A DNA stretch of 64,000 bases from Clostridium intestinale DSM 6191 (GCF_900130055.1 NZ_FQXU01000010.1:51270-115269); one strand, 5' to 3'; shown: positions 27,482-37,081, counted from the stretch's first letter. A program made the numbers and translations. The notes: generated from the sequence alone by a model not told the origin.

Positions 27482-28717
27482 ATGGTAGATAAAAAGATTA
27501 ATCGTAATTTAGTTCTTTTAGCATCTGTAATGGTAAATTTATGTGTAGGTGCAGTTTATGCTTTTAGTGTACTTGCAGGACCACTTGGTGAAAAGTTTGG
27601 ATGGTCTAAGGCGGTAGTAATGACAGCTTTTACTATAAACGCAGCAATATCACCAATTCCAATGATTTTAGGTGGAAAACTATTAGACAGAGGGTTAGCA
27701 AAACTATCTATTATAGGTGGTGGAGCACTGTTTGGTTTAGGATTTATGCTAACAGGTTTTGTGAAAGAACCTATCCATCTATACTTAGCATATGGAGTAC
27801 TTGGAGGTTTAGGACAAGGTATAGCATATTCAGGTACTATAGGTAATACTGTTAAACTATTCCCAGATAAGAAGGGATTAGCGACTGGTATAGTTACAGC
27901 AGGTTTTGGTGGAGCTACAATTCTAGCCGCTCCAATAGCTAATAACTTAATCCAAAATAGCGGAGTTTTATCAACATTTAAAATCATGGGAATAGCGTAT
28001 ATGGTGATTACAGTAGTTTTTGGTCTACTTATAACAGCTACCCCAGCAGGCTATAAACCAGAAGGCTGGAATCCACCAACTCCTAGTTCAGCTAATGGAT
28101 CAAATGTAAATATCAACTGGATAGATATGATAAAAACTTCAAAATTCTATATAATTGCATCTATGTTTACAATTGGAGCTTTATCAGGAATGATGATAAC
28201 ATCTAATGCTTCAATTATTGGACAAACAATGTTTGGATTATCAGCAGCAGTAGCAGCATTATATGTAAGTCTATACTCATTAAGTAACTGTATGGGCCGT
28301 ATATTCTGGGGAGCTGTTTCCGATAAACTTGGTCGTTACAATGCATTAATTTGTATATATACTGTTGTAGCTGCTATGTTGCTAGTTCTTGCTACAACAC
28401 ACTCTGTAGTTGGATTTGCAATTGGATTAATAGGAATAGGTTTATGTTTTGGTGGAACCTTAGGTATTTTCCCTTCAATAGTAGCTGAAAAATTTGGTAT
28501 GAAATATTATGGAGTAAATTATGGAATCACATTTATAGGATACTCCGCAGCAGCATTTTTCGGACCTAAAATAGCAGTTCAAGTTGCTGGTGCTAATAAT
28601 GGTAGCTTTACAAATGCATTTTATATAGCATTAGCACTTAGCTTAGTAGGTATAGCATTAACAACATTATTTATAAGAATAGAAAAAAAATCAGCAAATA
28701 AAAAACTTGCAGCATAA
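27482..28717 (+). CDS. OFA-type MFS transporter (oxalate/formate antiporter family)
   Basis: A 411-residue major facilitator with 12 transmembrane helices; N-terminal NRNLVLLASVMVNLCVGAVYAFSVLAGPL is the OFA-family signature, and the two halves are joined by a loop with PEGWNPP typical of OFA proteins. Members exchange oxalate/formate, pyruvate or other small carboxylates; the real substrate is not shown here. PadR control is indicated by the upstream dyad. Confidence 0.85.
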   Translation: MVDKKINRNLVLLASVMVNLCVGAVYAFSVLAGPLGEKFGWSKAVVMTAFTINAAISPIPMILGGKLLDRGLAKLSIIGGGALFGLGFMLTGFVKEPIHLYLAYGVLGGLGQGIAYSGTIGNTVKLFPDKKGLATGIVTAGFGGATILAAPIANNLIQNSGVLSTFKIMGIAYMVITVVFGLLITATPAGYKPEGWNPPTPSSANGSNVNINWIDMIKTSKFYIIASMFTIGALSGMMITSNASIIGQTMFGLSAAVAALYVSLYSLSNCMGRIFWGAVSDKLGRYNALICIYTVVAAMLLVLATTHSVVGFAIGLIGIGLCFGGTLGIFPSIVAEKFGMKYYGVNYGITFIGYSAAAFFGPKIAVQVAGANNGSFTNAFYIALALSLVGIALTTLFIRIEKKSANKKLAA

Positions 28718-28763
28718 GTTGTTACATCAATGTTTTAAGGTTAGATTATCTTAGTATGAAAAA

Positions 28764-28804
28764 GAGCTAATAAGACTTCGAAAGTGGTTTTATTGGCTTT
28801 TTTA
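28764..28804 (+). terminator. terminator of the OFA transporter
   Basis: A 12-bp stem with two G-T pairs (28765-28776 with 28787-28798) followed by TTTTTT. Confidence 0.7.
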
Positions 28805-28825
28805 TGATTATATTAACAAATTTGT

Positions 28826-28854
28826 TAAAGTTTATCTTATTATCAGTCGAATAT
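28826..28854 (+). promoter_or_regulatory. possible motility sigma (sigma-28/SigD) promoter of the chemoreceptor
   Basis: TAAA (28826-28829) and GTCGAATA (28846-28853) with 16-bp spacing resemble sigma-28 promoters, which commonly drive chemoreceptor genes. The -10 deviates from GCCGATAA. A separate 9-bp hairpin at 28904-28925 lies in the leader. Confidence 0.35.
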
Positions 28855-28952
28855 ACTTATATAATGTAAATTTTACAGATAAAAGCTGATTATAAATTAT
28901 AACTAAAGATGGCTAACCATCTTTAAATACATATATCTAAAAAGGAGATATT

Positions 28953-30947
28953 ATGAAAAGTTTAAAATCAAAATTAATGGTATTATTCGGATCATTAGTT
29001 TGTGTTGTGTGTATAGGATTAGGTATAATTTCTTTTATTAACTCATCAAATGCTCTAAAATCTAACTTAAATAACACTATGCCTAGAATTGCTGAGCAAA
29101 CAGCTAGTAATATTCAAAGTAAGCTTCAAGGAGAATTAAATACACTAGAAGCTATTGCTGCAAGATCAGATATAAAAGATCCAAACAATTCAATAGATAA
29201 TAAAATATCAATTCTTACAGATGAATCTAAAAGAATTGGAAGCATTAGTATGGGTATTGTTGATATTAATGGAAATTCAATCCTTACTGATGGTTCAAAA
29301 TCAAACTTTAATGAGAGGTCATATTTTAAACAAGCACTGGAAGGCAAAGCTAGTGTATCCGACCCAATAGTTAGCAAAACAGACGGTATTATAATCGTTG
29401 TATATGCAGTTCCAATTAAAAATAATAATAAAGTTGTAGGAGTACTTGTTCAAGCTAGAGATGGTAATTATTTAAGTGATATGACTGATGAAGTAAAAGT
29501 TGGGAAAACAGGCACTGCATTTATGCTAAATAAAAACGGAACTTCTATTGCAAATAGTAATAGAGATTTAGTTATACAAATGTCAAACATAATAGAAGAG
29601 TCAAAAAAAAATTCCAATTTTCAAGCCTTAGCTGATGTACATAAAAAAATGCTTGCAAAAGAAGCTGGCCTAGGTGAGTATGAATACGGTGGAGAAGAAA
29701 AATATGTTGGGTATGCTCCAGTAGGCGGAACTGATTGGTCCGTAGGAATCTCTGTAACTCAAAATGAAATATTATCAGAATTAAATAGTTTAAAAACTTT
29801 AGTTATACTAACGTCAATAATATTTATTGTAATAGCGTTTATCATAATTTACATAATCTCTAATGCTTTATCAAAAGGAATAAAATCAGCTTCAAATCAT
29901 CTGAGATTATTATCAGACGGAAATTTATCTGTGGAAGTTCCTACTAAGTATTTGAATTCAAAAGATGAAATTGGGATCATGATTAATTCTATGAAATCAA
30001 TGCAGGATTCACTAAGAACGATGATTAAAAAAATTAAAGATAATTCCCTAACTATTAATACTCAATCAGAAAACTTATCTGCCATTTCAGAAGAGATATC
30101 AAGCGTATCTGAAAGTTCTGTACAATCAACATCTGAAATAGCTCAGGGTATAAATACTCAATCTCAAGATTTAATGCAAATGACAGAAATTCTAAATGAG
30201 TTTGGTAATAAGCTATCAGAGATGCTTGGAGAAATAAAAGTTGTAGACTCGAATTCTAGAGAAATAAGTATAATGGCTAATGATAGTAGTACTGAAATGA
30301 ATGGATTAAATCACTCAGTAAAAAATATAAGTAATTCATTTAAGGCTTTTAATTCAAAAATAATGGATCTTGGAAAAGATATAAATGAGATAAATGAGAT
30401 TACAAATATGATCAATAGTGTTGCAGAACAAACTAATTTATTAGCGCTAAATGCAGCTATTGAGGCAGCTAGAGCTGGCGAGGCAGGTAGAGGGTTCACA
30501 GTAGTCTCTGAGGAAATAAGAAAGCTTGCTGAACAATCAAAGGCTTCATCAGAAAACATTAGTAATTTAATAAATGTAATATCAAATAATACATCTATTA
30601 TAGTACAAGAAGCTGTAACAATGGATGGTGAGATGATTAATCAAGCTGGAATTATTGACAAGACTATAGTTTCCTTTAAGCGAATAATACAAGCTGTGGA
30701 TGAGGTAATTCCTAAAATAGAAATAGTTAAAAGTTCAGCTGATAATATAGATAACGATAAGGATATTATTCTAAATAGAATAAATACATTATCATCAATT
30801 TCCGAGGAAATTTCAGGGTCATCTGAGGAAATCTCAGCATCCTCTGAGGAGCTTAATGCCTCCATAGAAGAAGTAGCCTCCTCCGCTCAAGACCTTAGTA
30901 ATATGACTAATAAAATGATAGAGGAAGTTAATAGATTTAAAGTTTAA
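28953..30947 (+). CDS. methyl-accepting chemotaxis protein
   Basis: A 664-residue chemoreceptor: transmembrane helix at about 8-30, a dCache-type periplasmic sensor (about 35-275), second helix (about 280-302), HAMP (about 303-360) and the cytoplasmic signalling domain whose hairpin tip reads [24 protein letters not shown] (split here only for reference: tip around residue 500). The ligand is unknown; dCache receptors often sense amino acids or carboxylates. It stands alone behind the OFA transporter with its own promoter and terminator. Confidence 0.93.
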   Translation: MKSLKSKLMVLFGSLVCVVCIGLGIISFINSSNALKSNLNNTMPRIAEQTASNIQSKLQGELNTLEAIAARSDIKDPNNSIDNKISILTDESKRIGSISMGIVDINGNSILTDGSKSNFNERSYFKQALEGKASVSDPIVSKTDGIIIVVYAVPIKNNNKVVGVLVQARDGNYLSDMTDEVKVGKTGTAFMLNKNGTSIANSNRDLVIQMSNIIEESKKNSNFQALADVHKKMLAKEAGLGEYEYGGEEKYVGYAPVGGTDWSVGISVTQNEILSELNSLKTLVILTSIIFIVIAFIIIYIISNALSKGIKSASNHLRLLSDGNLSVEVPTKYLNSKDEIGIMINSMKSMQDSLRTMIKKIKDNSLTINTQSENLSAISEEISSVSESSVQSTSEIAQGINTQSQDLMQMTEILNEFGNKLSEMLGEIKVVDSNSREISIMANDSSTEMNGLNHSVKNISNSFKAFNSKIMDLGKDINEINEITNMINSVAEQTNLLALNAAIEAARAGEAGRGFTVVSEEIRKLAEQSKASSENISNLINVISNNTSIIVQEAVTMDGEMINQAGIIDKTIVSFKRIIQAVDEVIPKIEIVKSSADNIDNDKDIILNRINTLSSISEEISGSSEEISASSEELNASIEEVASSAQDLSNMTNKMIEEVNRFKV

Positions 30948-30963
30948 ATTATTATTTATAGAA

Positions 30964-30998
30964 AAAGACGATTTACTATGTGTAAGCCGTCTTTTTTT
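30964..30998 (+). terminator. terminator of the chemoreceptor
   Basis: AAGACGATTTAC (30965-30976) pairs with GTAAGCCGTCTT (30982-30993) and a T run follows. Confidence 0.75.
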
Positions 30999-31184
30999 AT
31001 AGAACCAATACTTAATCCAATATGGAGATTGAAAAGTTATTTATTTTTAAAAAAATTACTATAATACCCGCTAATTATTTCAATTATTGTATATATATTA
31101 ATTGTAAGGATTTCTTCTATCTTAATTTGCAGTGCAAAGACAAGAAAAGTTTCCTTTTACAAAAATATTAGGAGGGTGAAAAAC

Positions 31185-31880
31185 ATGAAAGAGAGAAAAT
31201 ATGTAAAATTAAGAGTAGATATGTATGAGGATACTAAATTTAAAATAATTGATATGAAGCCGGAAAGAGATGTTATTTATTATATCTGGAGCAGAATTTT
31301 GCTGTTAGCAGGTAAAGTTAATTTGGAGGGGGAGCTATATCTTTCTAAGAGTATACCATATACTATGGAGACATTCTCAATAGAGTTTAATAGAGATATT
31401 GCTCAAATTAAATTAGCCTTAGATATATTTATAGAATTAGAAATGCTTGAACTTACTTTAGATAATGTTTATAAGGTGAGAAACTTTGCTAAACATCAAA
31501 ATATCAAGGTGAAAGAAAAAGAAATACCTAAGAATAAAGAATCTGAGGTTAAGGATAGTCCAGCGTTAAGTGAAAACAGATCATCCATTAGTGAGGATGT
31601 TACTGGATTAAATTTAGATATTATCAATGAAAGCAAAGATACTGCTACAGTAACAAATTGCAAAGATAATAATATTAAAGGAAATAGTACCCTTAAAGAT
31701 ACGCAACTATTATTTGATACTATGAAAAGCAAAAAGAAAACTAGAAAAAAGAAAGATACCGTAATAGATATTATTGATACAGATGAAGGGTTTATAGATG
31801 AGGATATAAGTAATTTTATCGATGTTTATATACCTTTAGATAATGATGATAGCATCGTTTCAAAGTGGAGCTTTGGGTAA
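31185..31880 (+). CDS. phage replisome organiser N-terminal domain protein
   Basis: A 231-residue protein whose first 110 residues match the phage replisome organiser N-terminal (DnaD-like winged-helix) domain: YVKLRVDMYEDTKFKIIDMKPERDVIYYIW, then LYLSKSIPYTMETFSIEF. The rest is acidic and lysine-rich low complexity. Start ATG 31185, 9 nt from AGGAGG. It is probably a domesticated replication-related gene on the chromosome side of the integrated element, although a phage remnant cannot be excluded. No other phage genes flank it. Confidence 0.7.
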   Translation: MKERKYVKLRVDMYEDTKFKIIDMKPERDVIYYIWSRILLLAGKVNLEGELYLSKSIPYTMETFSIEFNRDIAQIKLALDIFIELEMLELTLDNVYKVRNFAKHQNIKVKEKEIPKNKESEVKDSPALSENRSSISEDVTGLNLDIINESKDTATVTNCKDNNIKGNSTLKDTQLLFDTMKSKKKTRKKKDTVIDIIDTDEGFIDEDISNFIDVYIPLDNDDSIVSKWSFG

Positions 31881-32096
31881 AAGGGGGCAATAATTCTATT
31901 TGTTTTATACTAAACATTCTCCTTTTTATAGAATGCTTTACAATTAAAGCATTACTTGTGATACATTTTTTATACAAAAATAACCTTAACCAAGTAAATT
32001 CTATAGTTAAGGCTAAAACCATCATTTATAATGAAACTCGACTCACATTCGTTCGCTGAGTAAGTTCCACCTACCAAATCGAAGATTTGGGGTGTC
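31881..32096. other. chromosomal flank left of the element: clustered hairpins
   Basis: No gene is supported here. Between 32041 and 32090 two inverted repeats lie close together: ACTCA/TGAGT around a GTTCG core (32041-32061) and CCAAATC-GAA-GATTTGG (32074-32090). If the element were excised this sequence would directly follow the rlmH stop. It could be a terminator region or a remnant of an insertion-sequence end; I cannot decide. Confidence 0.4.
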
Positions 32097-32116
32097 ACTT
32101 ATGGTACGGTTCACCG
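32095..32116. repeat. left attachment site of the element (attL)
   Basis: Matches the rlmH end site at 47203-47224: ten identical bases, then T/C, GGTTC, C/A, CC. On the minus strand it reads GGT GAA CCG TAC CAT AAG TGA, i.e. GEPYHK-stop, versus GGG GAA CCA TAC CAT AAG TAA in the present rlmH. The right half (CGGTTCACCGTA) also forms a small dyad, as expected of a serine-integrase half-site. Confidence 0.75.
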
Positions 32117-32440
32117 TAACTTTCTTCAACCAAACAATTTTTATATTGAATTGAAATTATACTGTTACTAAAAAGAAAAGGACTGTATAAATAACCTTTT
32201 TCTTTTTAAAGATTATATAAAATTTGCTTTTTAAACTTATTTTTATTAATATCCTCATGTGAAATATAAACAAAAATATAGATAATACTATATTTTCAAG
32301 GTCATTTCTGCAAGAAATAAGAAAAATTAAAAACAATAAAATTTTTATTCAAATTTTAGTACGTTTATAGATAATTCTAAAAAATAAGATACTCTTTTTG
32401 TTTTTAACTGAATTACAGTACTGATTTATTCTATAAAGTA

Positions 32441-32590
32441 AAAGAAGCCCTATGGGCTTCTCAACTAAAAAGACTGTGTTACAATCTAGATTAAATCTAG
32501 ATTACTATAAAGATGTTACATTATATATTATGTGTCTCTACTCAATTTGTATACTAAAAAGACTAAAAGCCAGAGTAAACTCTGGCTTTG
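32441..32590 (-). terminator. tandem terminators after the PemK-like gene, with an intervening palindrome
   Basis: Two minus-strand hairpins with T-rich 3' sides: AAAGCCAGAG/CTCTGGCTTT (32566-32589) and AGAAGCCC/GGGCTTCT (32443-32461). Between them AATCTAGATT occurs twice (32483-32492, 32494-32503), itself palindromic. An 11-bp CTAAAAAGACT repeat precedes both. The remaining 31.9-32.7 kb gap shows only AT-rich sequence. Confidence 0.65.
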
Positions 32591-32687
32591 ACGAATCTTA
32601 TTTGAATTAAATTCAAATACACTAAACGATGTATATTTACTTTATGAATATATTATATAATAATATATATACTTTGTAAATGCTTTT

Positions 32688-33359
32688 TTATATTTTTTTC
32701 TTTAATTTAATATCAAACATTCTTAATAAAGCACTACTGATATCGTAAAAACAATCTTCAGTTATTTTTGCAACGTGATTTCCTACAAGTCTTTTCTTAC
32801 TAATAGTATATATTTGAGATAGATTAATTATCCCTTCTATCTTTTCATGTGGATTCTTCTCTAGTTCAACTGGTATTTCATAGTAACTTAATTTTCTTTT
32901 TACATTATTTCCATAATTATCATTATAATGTAATTCATAGTAATTATCTACCTTAACAAGTTTAGAGCCTTGATGTGTAGTTATAACTGCAATCATTGTT
33001 GTAGTAGATGACTTATTACCATTATCATTTTGTATAATTACTACGGGTCTACGCCCCCCTTGTTCACTTCCAATATTCTTGCCTAACTCACAATAGTAAA
33101 TGTCACGCTTAAATATATATTTAGGTGAACTAGCAAACATTAATTTATATTTTTTTAATGTCCATTCTATTAGTTCAAATGCAGTTTCGAGATTTTTTAA
33201 GTATACATTTCTATTTTTTTCTGGCTTAGTCATAAGTTGTGTTAGTCTTTTTATACTTTTATCAATAATTGAAATTTTATCAGTTATCTTATCATCAACT
33301 TTATCCTCATTGTTATTGATAATACTCTGATTAATATCATTATTTACTTCTGTTGACAT
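32688..33359 (-). CDS. PemK/MazF-family toxin homologue with N-terminal extension
   Basis: A 223-residue protein whose C-terminal part (about 85-220) is a PemK/MazF endoribonuclease fold, shown by RDIYYCELGKNIGSEQGGRRP-like residues 85-104 followed by VVIIQNDNGN. The first 80 residues form a helical, charged extension absent from ordinary MazF (about 110 residues). Start at ATG 33359 with GAGGGGGAG upstream. No antitoxin gene is adjacent, so it may be solitary, self-restrained by the extension, or regulated otherwise. It lies at the left edge of the integrated element. Confidence 0.8.
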   Translation of the reverse strand: MSTEVNNDINQSIINNNEDKVDDKITDKISIIDKSIKRLTQLMTKPEKNRNVYLKNLETAFELIEWTLKKYKLMFASSPKYIFKRDIYYCELGKNIGSEQGGRRPVVIIQNDNGNKSSTTTMIAVITTHQGSKLVKVDNYYELHYNDNYGNNVKRKLSYYEIPVELEKNPHEKIEGIINLSQIYTISKKRLVGNHVAKITEDCFYDISSALLRMFDIKLKKKI

Positions 33360-33401
33360 TAAAACTCCCCCTCTTTCATATACAACAATATTATACATCA
33401 A

Positions 33402-33965
33402 AATTACACCAATTTATAATTTATTGTAGAAAATGCTAATAATCTTGAAAATTTATATTAGAAATATGTCATTTACAATACTTTATAATCCGACTTTCGC
33501 ATTTCACAAAGATTGTGTTATATGTACTAGTAGAAAATAATTTGTTTATATTACATATTTATTATTTTTTCTTGCATTTTATATCTAAATGATGTATTAT
33601 ATGTAAAATATAAATTTTAAAGATAATAAGAGATAAATTTAGAGATTTTTTATAAATAAAGAAGGAGAAATTAGATATAAACTTGTTTAAAACAGGTTTT
33701 GTTCTAGTTTCTCCTTTTTTTGTTTTATTTTAAGGCATAAAAAAGAACTTTGCACACGCCTGGTAAGCACACAAAGTTCTAATCCACAAATTACTTTTTT
33801 CAATATAGAGATGTTAACATAACAACAAGCATGATGCAAGTTTTATATTAAAATTTTATAAAAAAGAATATGGGTTAGAATGTATGTTGTTTAAGCGAGG
33901 CTATGTAGCAAAGGGAATATGCTAATAGTCTCTTTTTTATCTCCAAAATAAAAGGGGGGATAAAA
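33402..33965 (+). other. rep leader: noncoding region with long hairpins
   Basis: This 560-bp gap has no supported gene. It holds a roughly 25-bp imperfect stem with T tail (33662-33720), so a terminator or attenuator upstream of rep, and a 9-bp perfect stem AGAACTTTG/CAAAGTTCT enclosing a 19-nt loop (33744-33780). Such structures before rolling-circle rep genes often act in copy control or as origin; which one applies here is not shown. Confidence 0.5.
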
Positions 33966-35294
33966 ATGATAGCAGAACACCTATTAAAACAAGAACTTAC
34001 AATAGCGAAAAATAAATTGGAATTAGTTAATAACACTACAACTACAAAAGAAAAAATACATACAAGCGAAAAAGAAATGGCTATAACAAATTTACAAATA
34101 GTATTAAACAGAGCGGATAATACTGTATTTATTAAGGATTATATACAATCTGCAGATTTAAAAGTTTACGATAAAGTTAGAAACAGAAAAGAGAAGGAAA
34201 GTAAAGATACTGTAGAAGTTATTAGCAGAAATATAGATGGGAATAACACTACTATAAGAATAGAAACAAAAAAGAAAAATGAACTTACCGCAGAAGAGAT
34301 AGAAGAAATAAGAGTTAAAAAGCAAAAGGCAAGAAGACTACATACACTTAAAAAGGCTCTTTCCGATTTTGAAAATATTAATGCTCTTAATACAGAAGTA
34401 AGTAAAACCGTTATTTTTGTGACTATAACAACAAGATACGCTATATACGACAAAAAAGATATGACAAAAATAATGAACAATTACTTCAAAATTCTTAATT
34501 ATACTCTATTTAAAAGTAAGAGAAATAAATTAAGATACATATATTTTATAGAGGAACATAAGGACAAAACCCTGCATGTGCATGGAGTTATCTACGATTG
34601 TCCTAAATATGATTACTCTTTACAACATGCTAGAACAAATAAAATGCTAGATAATTACGCAATAAAACATAATTTAGATTTAAAAAAATCTAAAGTGGAA
34701 AGTAATAGTGATAGTAATATAGCAATAAAAAACATAATTAAATATACTGATAAAAAGAAGGATTTAATACAAATTAAGGAGTACATTGCTAAGTACATAA
34801 GCAAAGAAATAGAAAATACAATAAAGGAAGAAACTTATACTAAACCTGAAAAGGTTAGAGAAATGACAAGATATAGACTTGTAAATTATAGCAAAGAAGC
34901 ATTGAAACTAGACAAGCCTTATAAATTTAACCTCTATCTATTTAGCAGACAAAAGGAAGATTTTTTTAATAGTATAGATAATTTAGTAGAAGTTACTGGA
35001 GAGGAATATAAAACAGAAACTATTATTAGGGATAATAAAACCTTTGCTTATAATTTACACAATAAAACTGCTAAGATTTTAGACATAGAAGAAATAATAA
35101 AGGTAGTATGTAAACAAGTTGCTATTACTGCAAGCAATGTAAGTAAAAAAGCAGAAAAGATACTAAAAGATAAAACTGCATTTAACTATAAAAAATTATA
35201 TTTAAGTATTAACTGCTATAAGTATAATTTAGACTTTAATAATGTTCTTAATAGTATAGGGATATTTGAAGAACTAGATTTATTAAATTTATAA
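33966..35294 (+). CDS. rep: HUH-type rolling-circle replication initiator (Rep)
   Basis: A 442-residue protein with the three HUH Rep motifs in order: motif 1 FVTITT (151-156), motif 2 HVHGVI with metal-binding His204 and His206, and motif 3 YIAKYISK (273-280) with candidate nucleophile Tyr273 (or Tyr277) in YxxKY. The first 130 residues are helical and charged, the C-terminus is lysine-rich without a helicase domain. Ribosome site AAGGGGGG. It suggests the element replicates as a circle by the rolling-circle route after excision, or could double as a relaxase for mobilisation. Similar Reps occur on small Firmicutes plasmids. Confidence 0.8.
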   Translation: MIAEHLLKQELTIAKNKLELVNNTTTTKEKIHTSEKEMAITNLQIVLNRADNTVFIKDYIQSADLKVYDKVRNRKEKESKDTVEVISRNIDGNNTTIRIETKKKNELTAEEIEEIRVKKQKARRLHTLKKALSDFENINALNTEVSKTVIFVTITTRYAIYDKKDMTKIMNNYFKILNYTLFKSKRNKLRYIYFIEEHKDKTLHVHGVIYDCPKYDYSLQHARTNKMLDNYAIKHNLDLKKSKVESNSDSNIAIKNIIKYTDKKKDLIQIKEYIAKYISKEIENTIKEETYTKPEKVREMTRYRLVNYSKEALKLDKPYKFNLYLFSRQKEDFFNSIDNLVEVTGEEYKTETIIRDNKTFAYNLHNKTAKILDIEEIIKVVCKQVAITASNVSKKAEKILKDKTAFNYKKLYLSINCYKYNLDFNNVLNSIGIFEELDLLNL

Positions 35295-35560
35295 ATATTA
35301 TTTTAAGGAGGTAAAATTTTTTCTGACGTATGATCCATATGTCTTTTTGTGTTGTAGTTAAATTTATAGCTATAAGTTTACTTATAGCAAAGGGGAGAAA
35401 AAATTTTACAAGTAAAGAAAAAAAGAAGAAGAAAAATGAAATCTCCTTTCCCCTTCTCTATAGTTTACTTGTTAATGGGTAAGTCCTATTTAGGCGAGAA
35501 ATATATATAATATTTTATGATATGATACCTTAGGATTATATTATGACTGTTCTTAAGTAA
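35295..35560. other. structured AT-rich region after rep
   Basis: Contains a perfect 8-bp stem-loop GCTATAAG-TTTA-CTTATAGC (35369-35388), an AAGGGG/CCCCTT pair and a TTACAAGTAA/TTTACTTGT pair that could fold over one another between 35360 and 35490. No gene is supported. It is a candidate single- or double-strand origin, inferred from its position between rep and a convergent gene. Confidence 0.4.
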
Positions 35561-36595
35561 TTAAAATATATCATAAATATCCATATTTCTAATTTTAGAG
35601 TCAACCTCTCTATTAGGTACAGTTATATCTCTATTTATCTCTTCGTCACTAACAATTTCTTGACATTGTAGACAACTATCTAATCCAAACTTTGTTAGCG
35701 TTTTAATTAAAGAAATATTCATGCCCTTTTTTATCATTTGTATAATTGTATATTTTGCTAACCCTTCTGAAGCCGAACTGCCTAGTGTCTTTTTCAATAC
35801 CTTAAATGCTGTTGAATAAGTGGTTCCAATACCTTCTCCATACCTTCTTACAAATAAAGGATGTCCTTTATCAATGTCATCAATAACTAACTTTCTTACT
35901 TTAAGATAGAATTTCATTTGATAAGCAAGTTTATTTGGTAAATGTATAGAAAACTTATTTATTTTTATGGTATTTAAGTCCTCATTATAATCTCCTAATT
36001 TTATAGAACCAATTACCTGATTCTTCAAACCTAGAAACATAACTAATTTGGTTATAATAGCAGATGTAAGTTCAGGTATTCCACTCTTTTTAGGCTTATC
36101 CTTATTCAACAAAAAATCTTCATAATCACAATTATCTATTATATTATCACATGCATTCAATGCCTTTAAAAATATATACTCAGCGCTTGGTGGCTTTTTA
36201 TCACTTACTTCCATTAACTTCAAATCTTTAATTTTTCTATTTACAGTATCTTTTATATGAGAGTATCCAATATTACTATCAAAGTATTCATTTACAATGT
36301 ATAAGTGATGACTTAAGTAATCAAAGAATGACTTTATTACTGAAATATATGTATTTATTGTACTTTTAAAAGATATTCCGTATCTATCAACATAGAATTC
36401 TACACTTTGGGCTATTATTCCACTATCAATCCCTTTCAATATTACCTTGTAGTTAGTATCGTTTATCCCATATTTATCAGTTAAAAATTCAAAAAAAACA
36501 TCTAATTTTCTTTTGTAAGTAGTTATTGAACTATCATAAAATTCTCCATCTGTGCAATTGTTTAAAAACTGTTCCTTCAATTCATAATATTCCAT
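35561..36595 (-). CDS. degenerate tyrosine-recombinase-fold protein
   Basis: A 344-residue protein with a core-binding-like helical domain (about 15-130) and a catalytic-domain-like region (about 173-310). The first catalytic Arg is replaced by Lys (GLKNQVIGSIKLGDY, Lys191), the HxxR box is absent (the equivalent region reads LAKYTIIQMIKK) and no C-terminal Tyr nucleophile is in place. It therefore probably binds DNA but does not recombine. Start at ATG 36595 with CTGGAGG; the frame extends further upstream without a site. Could be a partition or excision accessory protein. Confidence 0.6.
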   Translation of the reverse strand: MEYYELKEQFLNNCTDGEFYDSSITTYKRKLDVFFEFLTDKYGINDTNYKVILKGIDSGIIAQSVEFYVDRYGISFKSTINTYISVIKSFFDYLSHHLYIVNEYFDSNIGYSHIKDTVNRKIKDLKLMEVSDKKPPSAEYIFLKALNACDNIIDNCDYEDFLLNKDKPKKSGIPELTSAIITKLVMFLGLKNQVIGSIKLGDYNEDLNTIKINKFSIHLPNKLAYQMKFYLKVRKLVIDDIDKGHPLFVRRYGEGIGTTYSTAFKVLKKTLGSSASEGLAKYTIIQMIKKGMNISLIKTLTKFGLDSCLQCQEIVSDEEINRDITVPNREVDSKIRNMDIYDIF

Positions 36596-36785
36596 AAAAT
36601 CCTCCAGTTTACAATTATGTATATATTGTATCATTTAGTAGGATTTCATAAAATATTATTTACAAATTTAATTTGTGATTGTTTATTAACTTTTCTATCT
36701 TTGTAATAAATCTAATAATATTCTCTACTATTTATATATATAGATATATTTTACTTCATATTAGAAAAGGTACATTAGATAACCT

Positions 36786-37019
36786 TTATATCTTTTTCTC
36801 TAATAATTCTTCTACTTCCTTAACAAAAACACTTGCCTTTATATTTAATACTGTACACATTGTAAAAACCACACTTAACGTAGGTTTACGCAATGCACGC
36901 TCTAGTAGACTTATATAAGTAGTATCTAAACTACATCTAAATGCAAATTCTTCCTGCGTAAAATTATTTTCTAATCTATACTTTTTTAGAACTACTGCAA
37001 TTGCCTGTTCTAGTGACAT
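36786..37019 (-). CDS. small XRE-type repressor of the element
   Basis: A 77-residue HTH_3 protein (helix-turn-helix at about 17-60: NFTQEEFAFRCSLDTTYISLLERALRKP). The start is ATG 37019 behind GGGGGTG. It is divergent from the exported-protein genes beginning at 37139, and a GACTATAGTC palindrome lies between them. It probably controls part of the element, perhaps the surface-protein operon. Confidence 0.8.
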   Translation of the reverse strand: MSLEQAIAVVLKKYRLENNFTQEEFAFRCSLDTTYISLLERALRKPTLSVVFTMCTVLNIKASVFVKEVEELLEKKI

Positions 37020-37071
37020 AATTTCACCCCCACTAAAACTAATTCTGAAAGATACGTGAAATTTGTCCAAC

Positions 37072-37081
37072 GACTATAGTC
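37072..37081. promoter_or_regulatory. possible operator of the small XRE repressor
   Basis: GACTATAGTC is a perfect 10-bp palindrome flanked by CAAC on the left and GTTG a few bases to the right, centrally placed in the 119-bp divergent intergenic region. Confidence 0.4.

Noticed and set aside
27556..27987. 143-codon open frame opposite the OFA transporter
   Set aside because: It is antisense to a clear transmembrane coding sequence, has no ribosome site and its proline-rich translation reflects the complementary hydrophobic codons.
31185..31880. Prophage boundary at the replisome-organiser gene
   Set aside because: No other phage genes are near it and the element's attachment site lies to its right; it is better treated as a lone chromosomal gene.
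31816..32059. Short frames on both strands at the left flank of the element
   Set aside because: No ribosome sites, composition of noncoding AT-rich sequence, and they run across the hairpins next to the attachment site.
32483..32503. CRISPR-like repeat (AATCTAGATT twice)
   Set aside because: Only two adjacent 10-bp palindromic units with a 1-bp gap; no spacers and no cas genes anywhere in the window.
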